Assembly (NCBI GenBank): GCA_049601975.1
Contig: JBMYRC010000159.1
Span: forward strand, 1-8,908
DNA length: 8,908 nucleotides
Origin: UBA6544 sp049601975
Lineage (GTDB): Bacteria > Pseudomonadota > Alphaproteobacteria > UBA8366
Reading direction: 5' to 3'
In this document: positions 1-5,406 of the stretch, piece after piece
Layout of the letters: each line of letters starts with the position of its first letter
How positions within the stretch are numbered: position 1 is the stretch's first letter
Notes under the pieces: generated by a model
What the model saw: the letters and a program-made list of their open reading frames with translations, nothing else
Told to the model about the DNA's origin: nothing
Databases searched by the model: none
Made by a program: the position numbers and the translations under genes

Positions 1-28
1 TGTATTTGCGAAATCTTTCGATCTTCAT
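1..28 (-). CDS. Possible 5' end of a divergent gene running off the left edge
   Basis: On the minus strand an ATG at 28-26 opens a frame reading MKIERFRKY to the window edge. An AGGAG at 43-39 lies 10 bases upstream, which is slightly long spacing for a Shine-Dalgarno. This would make a gene divergent from the deaminase-like gene at 134. Nine residues are too few to name a family. The competing reading is a plus-strand gene tail: two plus frames are open from the edge, ending at stops at about 89-91 and 96-98. Both readings cannot be true, and I can only say that the minus-strand start has the better translation signal. Confidence 0.25.
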
Positions 29-133
29 CGGCGTGAGGCTCCTGGTGCGCTATCGCAAAATTGGGCAAGGTTACTACTTAGCTTGTGGTAATTCATAGAG
101 ATAACAAACCGTATGCCTTAGGAGGGCAATAGA
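29..133. promoter_or_regulatory. Upstream region of the deaminase-like gene, with strong RBS
   Basis: This short AT-richer stretch precedes the gene at 134. It ends in AGGAGG at 120-125, eight bases before the ATG, which fixes that start. I see no convincing -35/-10 pair. If the minus-strand start at 28 is real, this is a shared divergent promoter region. Confidence 0.45.
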
Positions 134-868
134 ATGGCCGCAGTCGAGAATGCACGTGGAGGTTATATCTATCTGCCTGCTGGATTTCCGTTTTCTTCCG
201 GCGCGGCGGCGATGTCAGGCTATGAGGTCGTCCAAGCCGTCTTCCGGCGCCCGGTCCCTTGGCGTGATGGCTTCGATGCGATGGTGAAGCTATTTGATGC
301 GGAAGGACGGCCGAAACAGGCGCTCTGTGGCGTTGAATTACGATGCCCCGCGCCGATGACGCCGGATGGTTTCCACGAGTTTAATATCGGCTATCGGAAT
401 ATTCTCGAAGAGTGGGACATTATCATCGACGGCGTTAATCCGGTAGGACGCACGAATGTCTCACCCGTCCTAAACCCGCCGAGCGAAACTTTGATGTATG
501 GGTTCAGTTATACGGTGGAGAACGCTGACGCACCGGCGACCTTTAGGGGGGCCGGCGGCGGCGAGACAATCGGTGATGGGATCGTCGCCGAAGGAGATAT
601 GTCCGAGAACGGTATGCGACAAAAGGCTGCCCGTGTGGTCAAAACCATGCAGGAGCGGCTCAGTGGCCTTGGTATGGAATGGAAGGACGTGACAGGGGTT
701 AACGTCTACACATCGGCGCAGAATGCCGATTGGCTGTCGTCTGAACTCTTACCACGCATGGACGCCGAGGCGATCCACGGCATTCACTGGTACCTGTCCC
801 GGCCACCCATCATCGGTCTTGATTTCGAGATGGATCTGCTCGGCGTGCGTCGAAAAGTTTGGCTGTAG
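134..868 (+). CDS. Two-domain RidA-like protein, 2-aminomuconate/2-amino-5-chloromuconate deaminase (CnbZ)-like
   Basis: A 244-residue cytoplasmic protein made of two diverged RidA (YjgF/YER057c) modules. The N-half (about 11-128) contains YLPAGFPFSSG and ends with GRTNV, NPPSETLMYGFSYTV. The C-half (about 136-236) carries the RidA-like helix region GMRQKAARVVKTMQERLSGLG (160-180), the VNVYTSAQ strand (189-196) and the closing RPPIIGLDFEMDLLG (223-237). Arg106 and Arg223 sit where RidA has its substrate-carboxylate-binding arginine. Overall the sequence resembles, from memory, the CnbZ-type deaminases that convert 2-aminomuconate-type enamines to the oxo acid plus ammonia. The start is supported by AGGAGG at 120-125. 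The gene ends three bases from the convergent 68-residue gene. The RidA-like fold is fairly secure. The substrate is not: the gene may serve generic enamine/imine deamination in the adjacent catabolic cluster. Confidence 0.75.
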   Translation: MAAVENARGGYIYLPAGFPFSSGAAAMSGYEVVQAVFRRPVPWRDGFDAMVKLFDAEGRPKQALCGVELRCPAPMTPDGFHEFNIGYRNILEEWDIIIDGVNPVGRTNVSPVLNPPSETLMYGFSYTVENADAPATFRGAGGGETIGDGIVAEGDMSENGMRQKAARVVKTMQERLSGLGMEWKDVTGVNVYTSAQNADWLSSELLPRMDAEAIHGIHWYLSRPPIIGLDFEMDLLGVRRKVWL

Positions 869-871
869 CCG

Positions 872-1078
872 CTACGCCGGGTTCAATTCGTCGATCACGA
901 ATCCGTCGGCGGCAGGATATTGCCGAACTAACTTCGCCCGCGCCATGTTTTCATTCATGGCGTCGACCTCGATGAAGTGAACACTGGCCCACTCGTCATC
1001 AATTTTCGGATGCGACTCACCGCGCTCGCGTGCGGCTTTCACCTTTACATTATAAATCGCTGCTTCAAACATTGCCAT
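872..1078 (-). CDS. Small uncharacterised protein, 68 aa
   Basis: I do not recognise this 68-residue protein. The start at 1078 is preceded by GGGGAGG at 1090-1084 with 5-base spacing, a strong signal that favours this ATG over the second Met two codons later. There is no signal peptide, membrane segment or cysteine. The central part reads as a strand (VHFIEVDA, about 33-40), a helix (ENMARAKLVRQYP, about 43-55) and a strand (GFVIDEL, about 59-65). This V-x-A / helix / strand pattern is seen in many small ferredoxin-like bacterial proteins. It lies 92 bases downstream of the second SMP-30 gene on the same strand, so it may be the last gene of that transcript, and it converges on the deaminase-like gene with a three-base gap. 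It could be a small accessory subunit or binding protein for the pathway, but that is inference from position only. Confidence 0.7.
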   Translation of the reverse strand: MAMFEAAIYNVKVKAARERGESHPKIDDEWASVHFIEVDAMNENMARAKLVRQYPAADGFVIDELNPA

Positions 1079-1170
1079 TTTAGCCTCCCCTATCCCCTTT
1101 AGAGACTAGAATTCTGCCGTTTATGCGGAGGAAATCAATGTAAAACGTGTCAGTGAAATTTAGGAAAAGC

Positions 1171-2097
1171 TTACATATGCGAGTACATTGCCTTTCCGGC
1201 ATGTTGCATTTCCGCCCTTAAGATCGTGCCCGTATCGGATTCCGTGATGAACAGGGTTTTGTTCTCGGGCCCGCCAAAGGCCATATTTGTCATCTTAACG
1301 CCTCGGCAGGAGTTTATCCGATAGAGCGGAATGCCTGTCGGTCCGAAGACCCAAATAATGCCGAGACCGACATGAGTGACGTAGAGATTACCCTCATCGT
1401 CCAGGCACATACCGTCCGGTCCACCCGGCCCACCAGACAGATTCTGGAAGACGCCGATTTTGTAATAGGGGCCGCCGTCGGGCGGCAGCGGAATATGCCA
1501 GACTTGGCAAGCTCGGGTCATGCCAACGAAGAGCATCTTCTCGTTGTGGCTTAAGACCAAGCCGTTCGGACTGACACCGCAATCGATGAGGCATTCTAAG
1601 TGGTTGTCTGGTGTGAGCCGAAATACCCGTCCGTCCGGCCGCTGCATGTCGGACTGGCCTTGATCAGTGAAATATAGGTCGCCGTTCGAGGCAAAATGGA
1701 GATCGTTGCACCCGCGGAAGGGCTCGGTGCGGATGCGTGTGCGATGTCCCGTAACGTTCCCGCTCGACGGGTCCAGATGCATGATGCCGTTCTTGTAATC
1801 GGCGATAAATATCTGGCCGTCATTACGTATTTTTAGACCGTTCGGATTGCCGTCATACTCTGTCGCCACGCTCCATTCTCCGCTCGGTGTGACACGCAGG
1901 ATTTGCCCGAAGGGGATATTCACTATCCATAGGTTTCCGTCCTTATCGAATGACGGACCTTCAAGGAAGCTATCCGGCATATGGCCGAACTGATTATTTT
2001 GTCCCCAGTCGGAATAAGTATCCGGACGGCGGAGGTTGTCGGGCAATTCGAAGGCGACCGTGGTTTCGATCTCCTGGGGTGGTGGGAAGAGGCTCAT
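1171..2097 (-). CDS. SMP-30/gluconolactonase family beta-propeller protein (second tandem copy)
   Basis: A 308-residue protein of the SMP-30/gluconolactonase/LRE-like family, six-bladed beta-propellers that usually hydrolyse lactones using one divalent metal. The family residues are in place: Glu46 (LEGPSF), Asn131 (CNDL), Asn178 (SPNGL) and Asp228 (GGPDGM), matching the metal- and substrate-binding positions of the family. The C-terminal blade motif TNMAFGGPENKTLFITE (270-286) is also typical. The frame stays open 42 codons further upstream, but that part overlaps the end of the preceding gene. The ATG at 2097 has AGGA at 2107-2104 six bases away and gives MSLFPPP, matching the paralogue's MSLYPPP, so it is the real start. 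No signal peptide, so cytoplasmic. It lies ten bases downstream of its paralogue and is surely co-transcribed. The substrate is unknown, and an esterase or lactonase role in the local catabolic pathway is inferred. Confidence 0.92.
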   Translation of the reverse strand: MSLFPPPQEIETTVAFELPDNLRRPDTYSDWGQNNQFGHMPDSFLEGPSFDKDGNLWIVNIPFGQILRVTPSGEWSVATEYDGNPNGLKIRNDGQIFIADYKNGIMHLDPSSGNVTGHRTRIRTEPFRGCNDLHFASNGDLYFTDQGQSDMQRPDGRVFRLTPDNHLECLIDCGVSPNGLVLSHNEKMLFVGMTRACQVWHIPLPPDGGPYYKIGVFQNLSGGPGGPDGMCLDDEGNLYVTHVGLGIIWVFGPTGIPLYRINSCRGVKMTNMAFGGPENKTLFITESDTGTILRAEMQHAGKAMYSHM

Positions 2098-2103
2098 AAG
2101 ATG

Positions 2104-2107
2104 TCCT
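2104..2107 (-). promoter_or_regulatory. Ribosome binding site setting the start of the second SMP-30 gene
   Basis: AGGA (minus strand, 2107-2104) lies in the ten-base gap between the stop of the upstream paralogue (2110-2108) and the ATG at 2097. It decides between this ATG and a longer in-frame reading starting inside the upstream gene. Confidence 0.7.
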
Positions 2108-3037
2108 TTAATCCATATGCGAATACATGACCTTGCCGGTGTCCGGTAATTCAGCGCGTAGGATAGTGCCGGACATGGATTCTGTGATGAACAGGCTCTT
2201 ATTGTCCGGCCCACCAAAAGCAAGGTTGGTGGTGTTCAGTCCCCGACAGGAGCGAATGCGGTGTTTGGGTTCTCCCATTGGGTCGAAATGCCAAACACTT
2301 CCGTTCCCCGCGTGACAGACCAAAAGGCCGCCATCCGCATCGAGCGCCATGCCGTCGGGCCCGCCATGGCCGCCGGATAATTGGAGGAAGATACCGACCT
2401 TCGCCGTACCGCCATCATCAAGGAGTGGGACACGCCAGATCTGGTTCGCGCGGGTGACGGCCAAGTAAATGATATCTTCGCTCAGGTTCGGCACGAGGCC
2501 GTTCGGGCTCGGCACGGTATTGACGAGGCAATCCAGCTGACCGCCGTCTGGGGAGAGCCGGAACACCCGGCCGCTAGGGTCATGCATTCCGGTCAAGCCC
2601 TGATCGGTGAAATACATGTTCCCGAGGGCATCGAACACCAGATCATTGACGCCCTTGAAACTCTCGACCCGCCAGCGCTCGCAATACGGTGTCACGGTGC
2701 CGCTGTCCGGATCGAGCTGCAGAATACCGTTTTTGTAATCGGCAATGAAGATGCGGCCGTCCTTATGAATTTTCAGACCGTTTGGTTCGCCGTCGTATTC
2801 TGTAATCAGGGTCCATTCCTTATCGGGTGATATACGAAACACGCGACCGAAAGGAATATCGACCACATAGAGATTTCCGTCCCGGTCGAAAGAGGGACCC
2901 TCCAGAAAGGAATGCGGGTCATGTCCAAATTTATTGGCGGCAACCCAAGGGGTGCGCACGCTCTCTTTTTTGAACTTGTCCGGTATTTCCGTCCAGACTT
3001 CCGTCTTAACGTTTTTTGGCGGCGGATAAAGGCTCAT
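2108..3037 (-). CDS. SMP-30/gluconolactonase family beta-propeller protein (first tandem copy)
   Basis: A 309-residue SMP-30/gluconolactonase-family protein, predicted cytoplasmic lactonase. The family's metal and substrate residues are visible at Glu46 (LEGPSF), Asn131 (VNDL), Asn179 (SPNGL) and Asp228 (GGPDGM). The blade motifs DGNLYVVDIPFGRVFRIS (53-70), DGRIFIADYKNGILQLDP (93-110) and TNLAFGGPDNKSLFITES (270-287) fit a six-bladed propeller. The start at 3037 has GAGGAA at 3050-3045 with suitable spacing. By my own count 57 of the first 100 residues are identical to the downstream paralogue, so this is an old but clear tandem duplication. It is first in the minus-strand run and divergent from the amidohydrolase gene at 3157, which suggests shared control. 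The exact lactone is not deducible. Confidence 0.93.
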   Translation of the reverse strand: MSLYPPPKNVKTEVWTEIPDKFKKESVRTPWVAANKFGHDPHSFLEGPSFDRDGNLYVVDIPFGRVFRISPDKEWTLITEYDGEPNGLKIHKDGRIFIADYKNGILQLDPDSGTVTPYCERWRVESFKGVNDLVFDALGNMYFTDQGLTGMHDPSGRVFRLSPDGGQLDCLVNTVPSPNGLVPNLSEDIIYLAVTRANQIWRVPLLDDGGTAKVGIFLQLSGGHGGPDGMALDADGGLLVCHAGNGSVWHFDPMGEPKHRIRSCRGLNTTNLAFGGPDNKSLFITESMSGTILRAELPDTGKVMYSHMD

Positions 3038-3156
3038 GGGGTAATTCCTCTCTTTTGAAGTGAGCTATCCGGAATGAATGGTGCGACAAGCTGGCTATTT
3101 CAGGTTATTCGCTCATATCATTCCTCTATCCGTAATAGCGGCGAGATGAGAGACAA
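3038..3156. promoter_or_regulatory. Divergent intergenic control region
   Basis: This 119-base gap separates the divergent SMP-30 run and the amidohydrolase-dehydrogenase pair, so promoters for both must lie here. It holds a 7-base inverted repeat (GGAATGA at 3071-3077 and TCATTCC at 3118-3124, centres about 47 bases apart) and a 7-base direct repeat (CTATCCG at 3065-3071 and 3126-3132). These could be paired operator half-sites, but repeats this short also arise by chance. I see no unambiguous -35/-10 elements. Confidence 0.45.
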
Positions 3157-3831
3157 ATGCCCGACGAATTCCAGGAAGCCCTAGATAAAATTTTCGCCGC
3201 TGATTCCGAGCTTTATGCGGATCGCGGGTTTGCCCGCCGCATCGGCTACGGTAAGAAGCCGGCCTTGCTGATTATCGATCTCGCCAATGCCTGGACACGG
3301 GAAGGGCACGCTTTTACCTGCGATGGGATGGACACGATTATTCCGGGCGTCCAAAAGCTGCTGGATGCGGCGCGGGCAAAAGGCATTCCCGTGGTCTACA
3401 CCACGACTGCCTATGCAGACACGGAAAGTGAAAATTCCGATATGGGTCTTTGGAAAGAGAAGATCCCCGTCGAGGAGTTGAAAATGGGCAGCGATGCCGT
3501 TGCCATCGACGACCGCATTGCACCCCTGCCAACCGAACAGGTGATCGTAAAGAAAAAGGCGAGCGCCTTTCACGGCACAAACCTGTCCAGTTACCTGCAG
3601 TCCATTGGCGTCGATACGGTAATTGTGACTGGTGTTACCATGTGCGCTTGCGTGCGCCATTCGACGGAAGACGCCATCGCGGAAGGGTTCCGGCCCATCG
3701 TCGTGCGCGAGTGCGTCGGTGATCGGATCAGAGGCGCGGTTGAGTGGAACCTGTTCGATATTGATGCGAAATTTGGCGATGTGGAGCCGTTGGATAACGT
3801 GCTCGACTATCTGCGCCGCAATGACATTTAG
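3157..3831 (+). CDS. Isochorismatase-fold cysteine amidohydrolase, N-carbamoylsarcosine amidohydrolase-like
   Basis: A 224-residue cytoplasmic hydrolase of the isochorismatase-like (cysteine hydrolase) superfamily. The catalytic triad can be placed at Asp41 (ALLIIDLANAW), Lys132 (VIVKKKASAFHG) and Cys165 (VTGVTMCACVRHS), with the usual cis-peptide between Val/Thr160-161 just before the cysteine. The 30-residue N-terminal extension before the first strand, the AFTCDGMDTIIP segment (52-63) and the HGTNL motif resemble N-carbamoylsarcosine amidases, which release ammonia and CO2 from an N-carbamoyl amino acid. Maleamate or other amide hydrolysis is a realistic alternative. The start has only a weak GAGAG-type RBS about 4-8 bases upstream, but there is no better Met and the length fits the family. 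The next gene starts 11 bases after the stop, so the two are one operon, divergent from the SMP-30 pair. Confidence 0.9.
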   Translation: MPDEFQEALDKIFAADSELYADRGFARRIGYGKKPALLIIDLANAWTREGHAFTCDGMDTIIPGVQKLLDAARAKGIPVVYTTTAYADTESENSDMGLWKEKIPVEELKMGSDAVAIDDRIAPLPTEQVIVKKKASAFHGTNLSSYLQSIGVDTVIVTGVTMCACVRHSTEDAIAEGFRPIVVRECVGDRIRGAVEWNLFDIDAKFGDVEPLDNVLDYLRRNDI

Positions 3832-3842
3832 AGGATGACAAG

Positions 3843-4745
3843 ATGACCGTGGAAACACTCGCGATCTTGATGCCGGGCGACATGGGGCACGGCTGTGCCA
3901 TAGCCTTTCGGGAAAACGGTTTTCGGGTTGTCACCAACCTCTCTGGGCGCAGTGACCGTACTAAGGGCTTGGCCGCGAAAGCGCAGATCGAGGATTTAGG
4001 ATCGTTCGAGGAAGTGGCGAGGCAGGCTGATCTGATTCTCTCGATCTTGCCGCCTGAGAACGCCATCGAGCAGGGAAGGGTTTTCGCGGATGCGATGGTC
4101 GCCGCCGGCAGCACTCCCCCTTATGTCGATTGCAATGCGATTGCGCCCAGCACCACGGAGAAGGTAGGGGCTGAAATTGCGCGGGCCGGTGCGCTTTTTA
4201 TCGACGGTGGGATTATCGGCAACAATCCGGTGGCGGAGAATGGCGGCACGCGGCTCTATGTCAGTGGCCCCGACACGTCTGTCGTCCATGAATTAGACGG
4301 CAAAGGCATGGTCATCCGTAATATTGGCGAGGAAATCGGTCGTGCGTCCGGCATGAAGATGGTCTACGCGAGCTCGACCAAGGGGACATTCTCGCTGCAT
4401 TCTGCTGTCCTAACCACTGCTCATGCGATGGGATTGACGGAGGATTATTTGGAAGAGTTGCGCCAGAGCCAACCGGCGATGTTAGCGGCGATGGAACGAA
4501 TGATACCGCGTATTCCTTTGGATGCGGCGCGCTGGTTAGGTGAGATGCACGAGATTTCGGCGACCTTTGCGGATGCTGGCGTCACGCCGAAGTTCCATCA
4601 AGGCGCCGCCGATATGATGGCGCTGGCCGATCGTACACCGATCTCGGCGGAAACTCGGGAGACAGTGGATGCAAGCCGGACGCTGCTTCAGGCGCTCGAT
4701 ATGTATGTCGCTGCGCGTGGGGCCGCCAAAGATGCCGCCGATTAA
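3843..4745 (+). CDS. NAD(P)-dependent dehydrogenase, 6-phosphogluconate/3-hydroxyisobutyrate dehydrogenase superfamily with DUF1932-like C-terminus
   Basis: A 300-residue beta-hydroxyacid dehydrogenase-like oxidoreductase. The N-terminal Rossmann domain (about 5-165) opens with LMPGDMGHG (9-17). The usual first glycine of GxGxxG is Met10, a variant (HPGEMG-like) I associate with DUF1932-type members. LSGRSDRT (33-40) after the second strand could favour NADPH. DGGIIGNNP (121-129) corresponds to the substrate-binding DGxxxGxP motif. The all-helical C-terminal domain carries SGMKMVYASSTKG (169-181). Lys172 is at the position of the family's catalytic lysine and Lys180 is in the TKG typical of DUF1932 proteins. 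The RBS GAGGA at 3831-3835 overlaps the stop of the amidohydrolase gene, showing tight coupling. It probably oxidises a hydroxyacid or reduces the matching oxo-acid in the same pathway. The substrate is unknown. Confidence 0.88.
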   Translation: MTVETLAILMPGDMGHGCAIAFRENGFRVVTNLSGRSDRTKGLAAKAQIEDLGSFEEVARQADLILSILPPENAIEQGRVFADAMVAAGSTPPYVDCNAIAPSTTEKVGAEIARAGALFIDGGIIGNNPVAENGGTRLYVSGPDTSVVHELDGKGMVIRNIGEEIGRASGMKMVYASSTKGTFSLHSAVLTTAHAMGLTEDYLEELRQSQPAMLAAMERMIPRIPLDAARWLGEMHEISATFADAGVTPKFHQGAADMMALADRTPISAETRETVDASRTLLQALDMYVAARGAAKDAAD

Positions 4746-4749
4746 AGGT

Positions 4750-5271
4750 CTAGCGTCCGCCTAACTTGTGGCTAGCGACATCCATGCGCTTTTTGCATTC
4801 CAATTGATTGAGACCGGTTGCGGTGCAGCGGGCCATCAGTCTTTGGGTCTGATCAGTACCGCCGCCGAGCTTATCGGCGATCAATGCGCGGCATTGGTTT
4901 TTCTTAATGTTGTTGCGTAGGCAGTGGGCTTTCACTCTGTTCACCATCCGCAAATTAGGCGACTTGAAGGATGCGTTGATTAGTTTCTGGCAGGTTTGCG
5001 CATTGCGCCCGGTTAATCGACATTTCGACATCAGCGCCCGGGCATTGTCTAGACCTCTTGTTTGTTTTGCTCTGGTGAAACCTTCGCGGCATGTCTTGGC
5101 ATCGAGACCGCGCGCCCGGCAGCGCAAGAGAAAGGCTTCCGGTACATTGGCGGAATTCTCCGCCGAATAGGCCACAAGCGGCGCCGTATAACTCGAGGCG
5201 GCAAAAACTGCCATCGTCACGGCAATTAGGGTTAAGCTTCTTCGCCAATATAAATTCAGTAAATTCAGCAT
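4750..5271 (-). CDS. Secreted protein with four tandem C-x9-C repeats, function unknown
   Basis: A 173-residue protein I cannot assign to a family. The start at 5271 is set by AGGAGG at 5283-5278 with 6-base spacing; the frame extends 21 codons further upstream but without such a signal. Residues 1-37 form a typical Sec signal peptide: a basic WRR, then SLTLIAVTMAVFAASSY, then a likely cleavage after AYS (about residue 36). The mature chain is strongly basic and contains exactly eight cysteines, at 51/61, 84/94, 117/127 and 149/159. Each pair is C-x9-C, and the repeat period is 33, 33 and 32 residues. Each unit resembles L-(x3)-C-x9-C-(x2)-(L/F/M), with short predicted helices around each cysteine. 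This suggests four disulfide-closed helical hairpins in the periplasm. It converges on the dehydrogenase gene with a four-base gap and is divergent from the transporter gene. Structural, metal-binding or protein-binding roles are all open. Confidence 0.82.
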   Translation of the reverse strand: MLNLLNLYWRRSLTLIAVTMAVFAASSYTAPLVAYSAENSANVPEAFLLRCRARGLDAKTCREGFTRAKQTRGLDNARALMSKCRLTGRNAQTCQKLINASFKSPNLRMVNRVKAHCLRNNIKKNQCRALIADKLGGGTDQTQRLMARCTATGLNQLECKKRMDVASHKLGGR

Positions 5272-5406
5272 GTTATTCCTCCTCGTATTCCATCTTTGCC
5301 GTCTCCGGCAATCCTCAAAGAGGTAGCGGCGCAAGGGCTGTGCCAGCTATGGCATGAGGTTGGATTTCGCGCTATTTCTGTACTTGAACTGTAATTCGAG
5401 TGACCG
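5272..5406. promoter_or_regulatory. Divergent intergenic region between the cysteine-repeat gene and the transporter operon
   Basis: This 135-base gap must carry promoters for both divergent genes. The only clear element is the AGGAGG ribosome binding site of the minus-strand gene at 5283-5278. The plus-strand transporter start at 5407 has only a weak GAG at 5398-5400, and an in-frame TGA at 5401-5403 rules out a longer reading. I see no reliable promoter boxes or operator. Confidence 0.5.

Noticed and set aside
1..98. Plus-strand frame open from the left edge to TAG at 96-98 (31 codons) as the tail of a gene
   Set aside because: A second plus frame is open over almost the same length and neither has a recognisable tail. 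The minus-strand start at 28 with AGGAG is the slightly better reading.
1127..1143. Plus-strand GGAGG followed six bases later by ATG and immediately TAA, a start-stop mini-ORF
   Set aside because: It looks like a strong translation signal leading nowhere, but it lies in a minus-strand operon gap with no plus-strand gene after it. Most likely chance or a relic.
2098..2223. 42-codon N-terminal extension of the second SMP-30 gene
   Set aside because: It overlaps the coding end of the upstream paralogue and has no RBS. The ATG at 2097 has one and matches the paralogue's N-terminus.
2381..2830. Plus-strand open frame of 149 codons inside the first SMP-30 gene
   Set aside because: It is antisense to conserved propeller blades, with no RBS and no recognisable motif.
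3181..3858. Long minus-strand open frame (225 codons) opposite the amidohydrolase
   Set aside because: It is the antisense image of a clearly recognisable isochorismatase-fold gene, has no RBS and shows no recognisable domain.
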